Source of the DNA: Cristatella mucedo
Lineage: Eukaryota; Bryozoa; Phylactolaemata; Cristatellidae
DNA length: 64,000 nucleotides
Assembly: GCA_009760855.2 (NCBI GenBank)
Contig: WPIO01000001.1
Span: forward strand, 12,447,501 to 12,511,500
Reading direction: 5' to 3'
In this document: positions 22,189 through 37,300 of the stretch, piece by piece
Layout of the letters: each line of letters begins with the position of its first letter
Numbering within the stretch: position 1 is the stretch's first letter
The notes under the pieces: generated by a model
Databases searched by the model: none
What the model was told of the DNA's origin: nothing
The model's input: the letters and a program-made list of their open reading frames with translations, nothing else
Position numbers and translations under genes: made by a program

Positions 22189-24668
22189 CTGAGGGGAAAA
22201 TGGCACAACAGATGAGCATGCTTCACGAACAAAGACCGGTAGAGGTGAGAACTGTTTGACTACTGTACCCAGTGAGCATTGCATAAGAATGTACGACGCA
22301 CGCATGGACTTACGCTCACGCATACAGGACCGACATAAGTGCACACGACTAATTATTTATCAGCTGAGACTGGTTCATGATTGGTCAATAATAAATACAT
22401 CACAATACATAATCAATTTCGATCAGCAGCGGAAACCTGACCCGAACATAACAAACAAGATGAAGCGAAAATGCCAGTGGAATTAAAATGTACCCAGGCC
22501 CCAATGTTCCATCTAAAGTCAGAAAAGCATTACAGCAAACTTCTGTAAGGTAAGCAAGTCACTGTGTGCAAGACAAAAAGCTGCCAAGGGACCTTGCTCC
22601 CTAAGCACTCATAGATAGATAGCACGGTAGCTAGCTCCCGGTTTTCAGGGACTGTAGAATTGGTTGCCGTCAACATTTCACCTCGTGCTGTAACTTTGTA
22701 ATTTCTCTAGTGTGTATATTCGGTCACAAAAATCCTAGAACCCCTTGATTCTCACTGTTCTGGCTTGCCAGAGCAGATACCGAAACCTCAGATCAGCTAC
22801 GAACTCTGGCAGGCCAGGACCTATCGATCTTATCCATTTTGGGCAGCTATAGTAAACCTATTCACATGCTTGTCCCAATAAAACGCCAAAATAAGGTTTT
22901 AGAAGGAAGTTTTGCCATTTTTAAAGTAAAGGAAAATATTACGGATTTCCCCAGCATTTACAGCCTCAACCTGCATCGTACTTCTGAGCACTGGTCTGTA
23001 GAACAAGATCAACGCTATGCTCGCCCAGTACCCATACTTCTAGGTCAGCAATGTCTAGGTGCAAAATGATAGGGAAAATACACTGCAGTAGCTATGTTAA
23101 GGGGATGCTGACAGTGCTGCATTAACATGGTCATTGCAATCGCGAGATTCGAAGGCGGGTGGGATTAGGAAATTTACTACTAGCTTTAATATCAGCAACT
23201 ATAAAAATATACCTGTACTGGGTTAATGGCTCTGGCGGCTGGATCTGGCCAGCGCTGAAAGACCAAAGCCAGGGGTTACCGCCTTATTAAGCTATAACTA
23301 AACACTACGAAATAGAACTGCCACGCATCAAAAGCTTGCATAGTCACACAATGACTCTACAGGGATCAATATGAGAAAAAATATGGTCAGTAGGAGGTCT
23401 GCTAAGAGGAGCATGTTCCGGCAGCAAAACACAAGTCACTGCTCACCAGCCTCATAAAACAGAAGGCTTACGAAGGGTCCATGGTCATGCTTACTGGAGA
23501 GAAGACGACTGGAATTGAGTTTTATGGAGTGAAGAAAGCAAGTTCACGATAATTGGTAATAAAAAGCGATGCATAGGCATTAGCCGAAGGAGAGATAAGG
23601 TGTTCCGGCATGATTGCCCTCAACCTGCAGTGAAATGAGGAGGCAAATAAGTGATTTTGTCTGGGGCATCTTTGCCACAAAAGGTGTTGGAGCTCTGCGT
23701 AAGAAAGGAGGTATCATGGACCACCACGTGTACTTGCATGTAGGCAAAGAAGTTGGATTGAAAAGCAGAACACTCTGTTGGGAATCAGTAATGTGGCAAT
23801 AAAATCGGCACATAATTGTGGTGGGGCGATGTCACACTAAAAGCATCAATGCAAACAGCATAAAAGTTCATTTGTTGGCTATCAAAAAATATTTTCGCAT
23901 CTGTGCTCAAATGCAGAATTTCCTGACAATGTAGACTGTCCTCTTATCACCCGAACTAAGTCTGCAGCCACAGCAGCTGCAACCATATTATAAGCATTTT
24001 GTGTGATTAGAATGTACACCGGTAGTTAGGATGGGTACGTGGATGGGTGCTGCCGTGACTGCCTACGACAGTCTCACCCACTGACTGGTCACGATGGCAG
24101 ATGAAAAAAGACAGTTTCACTTAGTAAGCAGCACACATTTCACAGTAGTCGGCATTGAAAGCTAGTTTCTAATATCTATACACGTTCTCGACATTAATAG
24201 CTTGTTTGTTCACTCGGTCCATTGACATGTTTACAAAAATAGCTGCTGCATGACGTGCTAAATTGTGCGCCATTCTTTTGCAATATAACTGATTGCATAA
24301 CAAGCGAAACATGCGAGCCACATCACGACTTCCAAGAACCTGACAATGCTCACCTGTCGACAAAGCCACCTAAACACTTTCTTTGGCCTGCACGTACGAT
24401 TTCGAGCACAAAAAAGAACGCAAATCAAAGGCTTTGCAGCCAAACTACATAAGAGAAAAAAATGGTATGACCACGACTGTAATGTCCACTGACACCAACC
24501 GGCTCACCTGCGCGTCCTTATCGAGTAGGACCACTTTCACGATGCCATTGCTGAAAAGCCATTCGCCCTCCTTCATTACGTACGTGGAAGCACGAGGGTT
24601 GGTCTTCATGCCGCTGCCCATGCCCCAGACCTAGATAGGCAGAGTCAAAGACTAGGTTTTCAACAGTG

Positions 24669-24757
<89 letters not shown>

Positions 24758-27700
24758 TGGGATGCGACTGCGTTAGCGGCATAGCTGCTAAGACATGTAC
24801 GCGTACATGTACATACCCAGTGAGCAGCTCCCTCTTGGCGGCTACTGCATTCAAACTTTCAAATCACAAGATAAAATTGTATTAATGATGAAGAAGAGAG
24901 AGCTCCTACCAACCATACCATGCTTCCATTAGTGGCACAGCATGTCTACACGTTATAAGTAAAAGGCAGCCAAGTATTCGATCGTGTTTCCTTTGCAGCA
25001 AATGTAAAGTGCCTAGAAGGAGATTGAGTTCTCTGACGGCGCTTTAACAAGTATGTTAATATTATTATTATTAAATAAGCATCTCTACCTACATAGCCCA
25101 AGCACATACTGGCAGATCGAGATGGTGAACCACGTGATCGGCGTGTATCTCGTGCAGCCCCGCTACTGACAGGCAGTTGGCAAGAGGTCCAAAGAAAACC
25201 AATAGCTCGTAGCTACATTGCTCTAAACGGGGGGGGGGCATACCCTGAATGTCAAGCATCAAAATTTGAGATTGCATTGGTAAACTCCTTGTCCATTGAA
25301 AGGCCCAACAAGGTTAGCTTTGTGAGCGATATTTTGGCATCACCCATTCCACTTAATTGTTTTCAACGGGAATCCATTATTTATGTCAATCAACTTGCCG
25401 GTGAAGGCGATTATTCTTTACCCGATCATAATAATAATAATACATTTATAAAGCATCATCAGAGAACTTAATCTCTTTAGAGTTACTTTACATTTGCTGC
25501 AAAGCGATGTAATAAAAATAATAATAATAATACACTTGATAAAGCGCCCTCAGAGAACTCAGTCTCTTTCTGAGTCCTTTATATTTGCTGCAAAGGAAAC
25601 ACAAATGGTGAGGGGTATCACGCTTGATAAACAACATGAATAACATGGTTAGGGGTGAGATGCACCAGGTCAGCATGCAAGTGTGGTTAGTGGCAGAATG
25701 CACAGTATCAGCATGCATAAGCACATAAAGGATAAATCACAGGGACCCACGAAATGCTGTCATAAATAGGTGCGTTTTTTAAATGTGGTCAAGTCAGGGG
25801 ATGTCGTGACGGAAGTCGGGAGTGAGTTCCAGGCTTTGGGAGCATACGAACTAAATGCACGGTCTCCAAAGGATTTGAGGTTTGTACGAGGTATAGGTAA
25901 ACAGTTAGATTCCGAAAAGCAGGTGGTACGACGTTTAGCCTGGTGGGGGAGTGCAGGAGCATCCCATGCAACCCTACATATTTACCGTTTTCTTCATTAA
26001 CAAAAAATGCATACATGAGATCTAGTATATGATAGCAAAAATAGCAACATAGTATACAAATAGTCATATACATGTTAAATTTTTGCTTGACTTTCACGGA
26101 ACGATGAAGCCCATTCATGGGACACCCTTGGGTCCATGGACCCTAGGTTAAGAGCTCCTCCCCTAGAAGTAGTAGTAGTGCTTGGACTTCCTGATATCGG
26201 TCGTGGGTTCGAGTCCTGCAGGCAATTCTTTATTGCTCACTGCAAGCAAGAGTGATAGCTGAGTTGGCTCTTCTGCTGTAATATAAATGAGGCTGTTGAA
26301 TCAACTGACCTATAGTTCACCTTTTGTTTTGTTGCAGTATGTGGTCCCTTATCTTTGACAACAATCGAACATGCTGACTAGCTGTGGAGGCAGTCTTTCT
26401 AATACAACTTTGAAACATCAAGCAGTAGCCAAAAACGATTGATAATTAATTAATAGCAATCGACGATCCTGCTAGAAAGATTTGGACAGAAAAGTGATTC
26501 ATGCAGCCGTAAGGTTTCGTATGAGGTGGTCAGGTTTTATCATAATCAAGTTTAAGAAAATTGGCTGGCATCTAGGTCCTATAGTCTGAAAGGTAGGTGT
26601 TTTGAGGACTTAATGACAAGTACAGCTAGTGGTAGTAGGCACATAAGTGATACCCGATTCCGTGGGTCTGAATAACAGTCTACGGAAGTGCTGTATAAAT
26701 GGAGAAAAGCAAGGGATAGAGAACAGACTCTAATGGAACTCCGTGGGTTCGGGTGACAAGGAATTGACGTGGATTGCAATCGAATGCCCCAATGCACATC
26801 CCTCCTCACTGCTTCTGCTCTGATGTAACTAGAGAAGCACCGATGCAGGCATTGACATGGCCAATTCAACTCCATGTTGACTGCAGACAGTTACATGATC
26901 CGATTCCGGACCAATTCTAAGACACTGGACCAGCTAGACAAAGGGTCCACCTGGCATTGATGAGAGTTTCAGTTGACAGCATGGACTACAATGCCTCCAA
27001 TATCAACTATAGGAATCAGCCATGATCCATCGAGCAGATACTTTGTCCAGTCTTGTGATAGGTTACTGTACTGTCGCAAGGTATTACTCAAAAAAGCTGT
27101 TAGAAAGCCTACTTTTGCCGAATTCGTGATTGCTAGTCTAGAAGCTCTAGCATTCATTTCCAACGATCAGACTACAAAGCAGTACAAGGAAGGAAAAAGC
27201 AGACTGAACATATTAGACTGAATGAATTTAGCAATTCGCTTGCATCTGGCAAGCCACAAACGCATTTTTTTTTAGGAGGCAAGTTATGCTAGAAGCAGTA
27301 CTAGCGATCGGTCGACAACTTGAGAGTTGTCAGATCAAAGCAGAAGCATGACATGTAAGCAAAGGTTGGCCACGGCTGTTTTGCCTCTGACTCTTGTTCT
27401 GGTAGCATCGCCAGCAGAAATCAGCAGCAACTTGTGAGGGAGAGAATCAGCCAGTGTATAATCAGCTTTACAAGTCGTTAGAATTACACCAGAGACACAG
27501 CCTGACGGGATTTATAAGATGGTGAAGTGCTTACCAGATAACGACGACAAAAAGGCTAGACAAAGAAATTATGTCAAAGCAAGTGAAGACGACCGCATTT
27601 ACAAATAAATCGAGGCACTTCATCAACAGGCTTTCCCTACGAATGTGCAATAGGACATGAGCATACTCGGCATAGCAACCTCAGCTAAAAATAGTAAAGC

Positions 27701-30700
27701 CTTAGTAAAAGAGTGCTACCACGACTGACATGGGAAGAGAGTGTGAGTTAGGCACGTACAATAAACTACAAAAATCTGTGTGCACCAAAGCACTCGGTAG
27801 AGCTAAAGGCAAGACAAGCCATATACGAGGTTGCCAAAACAATAGATAAGCAAATAATTGGTAGTACATGCTGCTTCCGGAGGTAGCTTGTCAAAATCAG
27901 TTGCAAGGTTCACAAAACACGACAAATGAAGGAGCAAGTTTTGGGACACCAAAGAAAAATTATAAAAAGCCTGATATGGCCAAGTCTTTCAAAGGCACAC
28001 CATGCAAACATCGGCTAAATCACTATGAACCCAACAACATAAGCACCATTGAGGGGCTGCCTGAGAAATTATTGGGCAAAGATCAACTTAAAAACGTATT
28101 CTTTCGTGCATATGCAGCAAGAGGTCAGCTACAGTTAGAAGCTGGCATCTGGCTGTCAGGCAAAACCAAAACGAACATAACCTAATGTTCTTATTGAGCA
28201 GACTTGAGTTGTGCCCATATGAAATCTCCTTAAACTCTCTTAAGCATTTCCTCGAATGGATAGAATACAATTGGAAAAGCCAAAACACATCTCTGGAGCT
28301 AACACGTGAATAAGACTACCTGTATATGTGTACACAAGGCATACTAACGTTAGATGCGCCCATTGACGAGAATCAATTGTGCGGACTGCAGCTGCCTTAA
28401 AGAGTAATTGAAAATTGTTAAATCATTTAAGTGCTTGCACGTACCACAGCAGCCAACAGGTCAAATCAAGCAACACTTTCCACAGTAACTGCACCGCAAG
28501 CACGTGAACAGCTAGGGACGACAGCTGCAGCACCAAGTATGGTTTGCAATACTTGTCAAACAGTTCAAAAGTAGACGGTTTAAAGGGAAATTTTGCAGCT
28601 CACGCACGACTGCACCAGTAGGCATCAGTGCAGGGCAGAAAACAGTGCCCAGTGTAATTGTCCCTGTCCCTCGGACACGTCAGCAGAGGTGTGCTTACTT
28701 GGACGTCTCCATGAGGGCAGATCTTCACAGTCCGATTGAACTTGTACTCTAGTGAGTGTCCAGCACAATCCTGTACAATGACGAGCCAACTTCCAAGCAA
28801 AATTTCCTGCAAAAATAGCAATATAAAGACTAGCTGTGTTCAGCTGAGCTACAATGCCACCCAGACACAGCCAAGACAGTGCATAATTTCAAGCTTCTCA
28901 TTTGCAAACTCATTTTAGTCCTCGTCAAAACTTGTATGCAATGGCTTAACGGCATTTAAATGTCACAGCCTGTCAAGCACGAACACAGAAATAAGTGAAT
29001 CTGCAGCAGAAAAAAGAAGAATCACTGTGAGCTGAGTTCCTAAGCACACTTATATGACCAGTGCCAGGCTTGATATCCAATAGATGATTCTCCAGGTCAA
29101 CTGCAAACATGATTTATTGCGACACCGAGTGAGTGCTTTACAAGCATACAGGTAAACTGACGAGCACAATGTGCATACCTGAGGAGCTAAAAAGAAGGGA
29201 GCTGTTGAAAAGATCCCACACTGAAAGATGACCTCGGGCTAAGAGCTCACTTAAATTTCCTAATCCAGAAGCTATTCAGTGGCTCAGCTACCCGGAGATG
29301 CAACGACCTGTGCTTGTAGTGGCACGATGGGCAGCAGCTACAATCACAAAATGCAACTAGCTTAGCAAATTGTGAAGGATATTTTGCCAAGCCAACATCG
29401 ACAACCCAACCGAGCTATGGGCATTCATTGGGCACTATATGTGTGTGTGTGTATATATATATGTGTATATTAGTATAAGCTTCTGCCAGTTAGTTAGGTC
29501 AATCCATACAGCCTGAAAGACAAACATCTCTAACTAAAAGGTAAGGTACATCAAGAGATTACTAGATTACTAGAAATATGAAAAAAATCCTTTTAAACAG
29601 AGTCAGCGCCAAATGGCATTCAAGACAGTGAACGGTATAAGCACCACGTGACCTCTTGGCTGCCTTCGGTGACTCGGACGGTGGAATACAGCTGAAATAC
29701 ACTAGTGTTACGGTTCTTCGAGAACGCTTAGAATTGGCACTGCTCTTATCCCTTCAGGAACAAAAGAGACCGAAACGTACAGCCTCTTGAACTGGCTGCG
29801 CCTAAATTTGTTGGGAAATAGTCAAAGTGAGAGTTTACAAAAGGTATCTTAACACTCATTCTGCTGCCAAGTGCTGCATAGCGCTGAATCATGACCTTTT
29901 TTGTAAGTACCTAGAGTTATCACCGTCTTCGTTCAGAGCCTTAACATAGTTCTTTATAAGTGCAAGCTTTACCTACTAGGGAGGAAGGAGCACTTTCTTG
30001 CTGTCGACAGGAGAAGACTCGTGGACGTTGTCACCCCGTTGGCACAAAATGTGTTCACTCGGGCTAGTCTTTCTTTTGGTAATGAAGAGCCAGACCACTG
30101 ATATCGTGCAGACCCATGTTATCGGCGACCTATCTGATATAACTATACAACTATCTACCCCGGCATTTCCTGTGTGTTATCACGCATGAGCTTGAAGGTT
30201 GGGATCAAAACTGAGCTGGTAAGTCTATTCTTTTCCGGGATCCTGTTTCTGAGTGAAAGGGTAGCATTTCTATTCTAGGCCCATTTGGCCTTACCAGCAA
30301 GTAGCTTTATGAAGGCAAAGCCATTAGACTGTGGCTCAATGCTGCACCACTAAACAGTGCAGAACATGCAGAGATCTGTTGAATAATTCAGTGTTAGATA
30401 AGATTGCACGCATTGTTAGTTATAGTTACAGTTACATCTTTGTATGCTTGGTGCTAGATCACCAACCAGTTTGTAATGCTTACAGAATTCCTGTTTCTAA
30501 CACGAATTAAGGTCAAGATGGAGGATGTAATTACACCCAAGATTGAGGTCACTAGGTGATGATGTAGTTCGGTCCATGTGGCACTTTATCACGAGCCTTC
30601 CATCAAATGACCAGTAAGCTGCTCAGAATGCACATAAAGCACCGGAGCAAGATCTTATCAATCAGAGCTCAAATACAGAAATAGACCACGGAGCAAGCCA

Positions 30701-33700
30701 GCGTTGCACACGATTAACTAAACGCAATATATATATATATATATATATATATAATTCATTTGTATAGCGCCCCAAGAGACCTTAATCTCTATTCAGGCGC
30801 TTCACATCGGGGCTCGAGGGGCTCGAGCTAGATGCAGCAAAGAAACCCAAGAGCTGTTTGCCATACGATCAACCTGCACGAAGCTGCAAAGCATCTGGAG
30901 ACAGGCGCCTCCGCAAGTACTATTCTGACGACAAACTGACAACGAACTAATGAAATGACATTTAATCCACGTGAAGCATCTAATGAAGGCACGATCTGCC
31001 AGTGTCGCGAAGCAGTGTCGCAGGGCGACACTACTGAGCAGTAAGGAAAAAGACCAAGACTAGCACCATTACACTGAACTATCAGCGGGCAAGAGGCAAT
31101 CAGACACTGAGACGATGGCCGGCAAAAAAGCAAGGCCTGGCAGCCGGGCGATGATCAGGGCAGTGCTTTGACTTCGACGGGAAGAGGGCGTGTGGCTCCT
31201 GTGACATGGTTAGCATTTCTCGTTGACCAACAAAGTATGCACACAGTGCCATTATGTGACTCGCGAATGGCAAGATCTTGAGCTGCTGGAGATGCCTGAA
31301 TAGGCAGCCGAGATTGACAGAGGCACAATGAAATCTATAAACATGTTTGCACAAGCACAGGCCGATGCTGATTCCTTGGCAACGCATGAATAGCCGCCCA
31401 TTAGAGTCTATATTCCCTTGATTGTTCAATGTCGGGAGCAGCATAGTTGAGAGAGCTCTCAATGCCCAGTCACAAATAGACTGAATTTCCAGACCCTGTC
31501 AGGTGCACAGTCTTTAGGTTAAGTGTTAGCTTAGTGTCAGCATGCTTCGGTCTAGCACATTGACTGCGACGCACCATTTTCTATAGTGCAATGAATGGCT
31601 ACAGCGCATATCAAACAGCTAGCAAGATCACACAAGTACAGCTGAAAGCAAGCCGCACGAGGCATCCCAGGAGCAGGATGCAACGTGTAATGCCAGAAGA
31701 AATCAATTTAAGTAAGCAGTGCCGCAAAGAGCAGACGCTGGGTAGTCTGGTCCGTGGGACACTGCAAAGAACACGTTTGCGGGCCAACAGCGTCATCTAT
31801 TCAAAGGCAGCATAGACCATGAGTAAATTGATATGGATTTCTCAGTGGGTTACTTGTCACACCATCAATACAAGCAACGGGTCGAGAACTCGCAGGCACG
31901 GAGCAAGCACAAGCTGCCAGCTAGCTACACGGCAGGTAGGCTTCTGAGTCACCGACTGTGTCTCCATCGACCTTGCCAGCTTCCCAGTGACTAGCAGGAA
32001 TGATTACCATTGACAACACTAGCCTCGGAGGGGGTTATGCAGAATAGAACAGAGCTTTCAGTCATCCGGCTACCGAGAGGACCAACGGCCACCCCTGGCT
32101 GCCACATCTTTCTGTCAGCTGCTATAGAACTACTGATTAAGCTTCAAAGTCCATGCAGCTACCATACCGTGACTAACGAACAGCAGCGTAATGGCAAACC
32201 CTAGACCAAATTTAAGGCCATCTTCTAAGAGTTAGTACACGACATACTAGATATCAACTGGAAGCGTGCCGCCCAGTCAGTAGCTATGGCCGGCCCTATA
32301 TGCACTAGTGGCCATAAGTTTTGCTGCACCCATTCAACTATGGCCGACAGGTCGACTACTGCTATAGGCAGAGTTAAAATCGACCCAGATCGAGTCCAGA
32401 CGAGGGAAACTGAGGACAAAATATACAACAGCCCAACACAGGCGGTAGCAGCACTCGCACATAGCAAAAGCCACTTAGGCTTTAAGTGTGCTATAGAAAA
32501 CTCTCCTACGTAACAACCACATAGTCTTTGTGGAACATCAGGTTGTGGCCCCTTTGCAACTAGCATTGTCTACTATTCGGGCTGGCATGGACTTGACGAG
32601 TTTGAGAGTTACACAGGATGGTATAGCATGCAAAACCGCCTGCAATTTGTCCCGTAATGTGGCCCGTGGTCTTACACTACTAGCTAGAGGTATCAGCCGA
32701 TGCTGAACCTCCAATTCTCCAATCTTTTGTCGTTCAGATGCTGTGCTGCCATGCCCACTCAAGATTTGCTTTGTTGTGGGCCTTCGTTAGTGTTGGATCT
32801 TTCTTGGCTACTCTTGCCATAAGCCCGTGTTCGTTGAGTCTTTGCCTCACTGTCCGCTCACTATGGATCGTGCCGCTGCTAAGTTGTAGTGCTTTTCCAT
32901 GGACTCGAGCATGTGCAAAATGGGCCAAAATTAGGCGCTACAATTTCAAGAGTCAATCGTCCCTTGCGGTAGAAGCCCGAGTGCGTCCAGACACAGGCCG
33001 GTTCTTCATCGTTCCTAGCAGAGATTTTCTTAATCTTATACCGGACAGCTTTCTCACTTATTACCAGCTTCCGAGCGATTCCTCCAGCCCTGCACTGAAA
33101 TCCGAGACCACGGCCAGCCAGTGGTAACGGGAGTTATCAGATTGTTAAGGTGTATAAAAAAATTAGCATAACTCCGGTTTTCGGGTTCAGTACTCAGAAG
33201 ACCTCCTGAGCACAAAGTCAGTGACCAAAACCCTACTTCTTGATAGCCAGTGAGAGAAAAGACATTCTTTAGTATTTACAAAAAATTACAGTAGTTCCAA
33301 TAGCTAACGGTTGAGATACATTCGACTGAACTCGCAGGAGGACATGTGCAGCAAAACTTATGGCCACTCATGTACATAGCTGAAGTGGCAAAAAGTGGCA
33401 AAAGCAGCAGCTCAGCAACAATCCGACGATGCTTGCTATTCGCATGCACACATCATCTGACAGGTAATTGCTAATGCACTCAACAGCTCACCGCTATTAG
33501 TACGACAATCTAAGGCTAAAGGCGAAGGCCAACCAACACGGGCTCACCTTGCCTGTATTATTGCGCAACTTGATCAGCTTAGTTTTAAAGTTCACTTCGG
33601 CGATTTCAATAGGCGAACCATCCGACGAGGATACGGTCGTACCCGACGACTGCAGTTCACCACGAGCAGCAGACGAACTGTCACCTCGACGAGGTCGCTT

Positions 33701-34293
33701 GTGGGGCAGCTCGGTCCCTGGGTGCACTGCAGTGCTCTTGCTGCTGCTGCTGCTGCGAGTGGGCATACACAGTCTGCAATATGAAGTTTCAAAAAACTAT
33801 CACGCACACTCAGGCGCCGAGGCCCACCTCCGGTGCCCAAAGCCCAGGCTTAACGCTCGAGACCAACCAAACAAAACTTGCGCCTGCAATGGTCGAGCAG
33901 CAAGGAGGGCGCAAATCCACGAGGCTCGGGCTTTGCCACCATTTAAATTGCCATTGAAAGTGTGTGATCTGCCTCGTCATTGATCAATATATTAACAACA
34001 TCAAACTGTCCAAAAAACGTGGGCAGATTGGCTGTACATTGTACAGGCTGCATACTCTTAAGTAATCAGTTCTTCGGCTGCTAGAGCAGTAAATAGAACA
34101 CGAGAGTCATTCGGATATAAAAACCAACAGTGAAACTGACCGTGCTGAGCCGATGCCCACACACCAAGGCTGAGACACTAGCAGCATCGAATGCCGACTT
34201 TCCTCAAAGGAAACGTTTGCTGATACGTCAACTACATACTCTCAGTGTGTGCATCAAGTATTAAGTCTAAAGAGTTAAGCCTGAACTCTCTTT

Positions 34294-34345
<52 letters not shown>

Positions 34346-37300
34346 TTCTCAGTATCACCAGACGTGATGGCCAGCACCCTCACTCAGCTAGTTCAACCGA
34401 CTAAAGCTTGGCTGGCATTACAACCTGAGCAACAGGAGTCACATCTGCCACACACACACACAAATCTATCGCAAGCAGAGCAAAGAGTGTTGCTGCTGCA
34501 GTAGAGCTTATAGCATCCACACTTAAAAATATGTCTCGAAAATGGATGGCAGGGGAGGTATACTACCGTAATGGAAAAGCATCGGCACTGAGGAGCCCTC
34601 ATTACCTGCGCTCTTCATCTTCAAGGAGACTTCGATAGGCAGCCAGCTCTAGGTCAAGGCTGAGCTTGATATCCAACAGGTCATTGTAGCTGCGCACCTG
34701 CTGTTGAATGTCGCCGAGCAGCAGCTCCAGTCGGGCGTCTTTCTCTGTCACCAGTTGACGCGCACACTCCTGCTGTGACACCAGCTCAGCCTCCAGAAGC
34801 TGTACCTGCTTTTGTAGCATGTCATTCTGCAACGAGTGTGTCCAATGGCAAAGAGGAAAGTAAAAACCACCCCATTCTATGCATGAAACAGTGAGCCTTA
34901 AAGTTCGACAACGTTTAGAAAAAATACAGCACAGTTAACATGCGGTGTATCACCAAACCCAATTGGATGTGGCCCATCTGCACAAAGATTTGCAGCAAAG
35001 GGACATAGGAATTGGAGCAGGAATGAGGATCTCTCCACTTACAAACAATGGATCAGCCTAGTGGCAGGACTACTCACCAAACTACCAAGCTCTTTCTCCG
35101 AGCCTTGCAATTCAGCAATGTGTCTCACGTGAGCGTTCACTACGGAGCTGGCCTCCTTACTGGCTTCTACGGTCTTGGCCAGCTCGACGTTCAGAGAAGT
35201 TATCTGGAATCCAACAAACCCGTGATACATTGAAAGCTGAATGCATAACCAGAGCAGACTTAAATTTGACTGCAGCCCACCCACCTTTTGTGCATAAAAA
35301 GCTTCCAGCTCTGAGCATCGGAGCTTCAACTGGACATCATGCTCTTTACGAAAGTCCACTAGGGCATCGTGAAAGCTGCCTTGGTCACCTTCAGCGTCAC
35401 CGCTACAGTCTTGAATGGAGATCTCGAGACGTTCTTGGCAGCTCTTGAGCTCCTACATGAAAGTAGTTGTACGTTCGGCTTGGTAACATTTTCTTGTGCA
35501 TGCACTTGCCGTGAATATATGACTAAGCATGTCACAACTACACTAATTAGGAAAGCACAATAATGTGAGGTACAGAGTGGATCTAAGCTTAACTGTATCG
35601 CAACTAAAAACGGAAAGATCAAATCACAGCATTAGCAAACAATGCGCAGTAAGTAAATGCCCAAATCACTTCTCTGCGATATAGCAGCTTGTCGACATCA
35701 CTGAAGCTAGACAACCTGCAACATTAAATTGCAAGTGCAGCCGATGGAGTTTCGCACTGCTGCACACCATCACGGCCGAGTTTGGGTCATTTTCTGACCG
35801 TTTGCTGATGGCTCAAAAGATCGATGGGAAAATTGACTAAGCGGCACCCAACTTCTAACGTTCTTGACATCAGTTACGCTTTTACTAGGTCCTCGGAAAA
35901 CTAGACTGCGACTTGAATGTTGCACATAGCAGCTGTTAAAGCTAAGAGTTTGCCCACAGAACCAGGATTTAAACACTCACGGCTAATTTGCCATCCGTGT
36001 GCTACCGGGACACCTAGGCGATACCGACTGATTAAATACCAACAGAAAGCCAAAGTACATACTTGAAAAGGATAAGATTAGTGTGCTTGGACATAATATT
36101 CAATAGAAAGGCAAACAAGAACCATCGTCCGAGTTCCACATTAGCTGTTCCGGGTGGCTTTGACAGTAAACAAGACAACTACCTTAACAGTTTCTGTCAA
36201 TCTCTGCCAGAGCATTTCCGTATGGCAATGGTCAGCTAGGGCTGAATCTCTTGCCATCGCCTGTAGGCTGGACATCCGTCAGAGGCAGGTGTGTGGCAAA
36301 ACGGCACATCAAGATGAACAGAAAATCCACTGTCAATGTATCCAAGCACAACGAGGCAATATCAGAACCAGCATCCTAATTTTGCTTTCACTGGTGCCGC
36401 ATTTAGACGATGCCGCATGACATTATCGTGCGAGCCAGAATCAGGGCATTCGCAATCTCTACTGAGACTGACAATCTCTACTGAGATGGCATGGAGCCTG
36501 ATACCGATGAAAAGCAACCTCTTGAAATCAGTAGTGCACATGGACAAACCCCTTGCTCACGGCATACCGTCGGTACTAACCTCATTATGTATTGCCTGCT
36601 GCTAGCAGATCTGTATTTTTTTTAAAGCATAGCTTCAACCAGGCCATTTTTCGTGCATGAGCATGGACTACTATGCTTATAGGGATGTGTGTCACGTGAT
36701 ATTGTTGCTCAATTGAGAGCTCAAAATTGTTTTACCTTTTTTTTATCGCTTCCAGCATATGGAGAATACAGCCCATTAGGTCTTGCTCTCTGAAAGCATC
36801 CCGGTTAAAAAATTATGCACTCAGGTGTTAGAAGAGATTATGCATTGCATGATGGGCCCAGACAAGCTCTTATGGAAAATTCTATGCTCGGAGATTTTGC
36901 ATATATGAATGGTGTATATTGAGATGATCTACTGTAGTAAGCAGAGTCTTTAAATATTCTACTGTCGCCTGCTAGCAGTTATTTAATATTTCTTAGATGT
37001 TTCAGGCCAGCATCCACTACTTTGCAGAAAACCATGCTTTGGAAATCTGCTGAATGCAACATCTACCGCCACGATGCTTTCACAGTAGTACGATAGGATG
37101 AAAGTGATATGCAAGTAACGCCGCAATGTTACAGCAGCCATTGCAAAACAAAAGGAAGCCAATTTACAATCCCTGGAGGCACTGTTAACATTGCAGAATA
37201 CTACACCACATATGGGGACCGTGCATTAGGGATCAGGTATAGTCATAGCAGCTGACAGCCTGGTAGACGTATTGAACATTAAAATAAACAGCCTTGTCAC

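Larger units (their letters stand above)
24631..28698 (-). other. Lamin intron 8
   Basis: Holds the CT/TA microsatellite, LINE-A tails, a SINE-A and a LINE polymerase fragment; 26.96-28.69 kb shows nothing else. Confidence 0.7.
32296..33379 (-). mobile_element. Tc1/mariner transposon remnant with inverted repeats, lamin intron 7
   Basis: The minus strand carries transposase pieces in order: a helix-turn-helix region (IARKLVISEKAVRYKIKK, about 33.08 kb), then SERTVRQRLNEHGLMARVAK (about 32.86 kb), then the C-terminal end (about 32.6 kb; VKSMPARIVDNASCKG, typical of the end of Tc1 transposases). Frameshifts, stops and loss of most of the DDE core show it is dead. The ends match as inverted repeats. 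At 1084 bp it is a little shorter than usual even with a LINE-B piece inside. Confidence 0.8.
28807..33547 (-). other. Lamin intron 7
   Basis: Holds a TG/TA array, a SINE-B and the Tc1-like element; 30.84-32.29 kb shows nothing recognisable. Confidence 0.7.

Noticed and set aside
27868-28185. 105-codon plus frame inside lamin intron 8
   Set aside because: Polar, Lys/Asn-rich sequence without family resemblance or start context.
33497-33983. Plus-strand 144-codon frame opposite lamin exon 7
   Set aside because: It is the antisense shadow of a well-supported exon.
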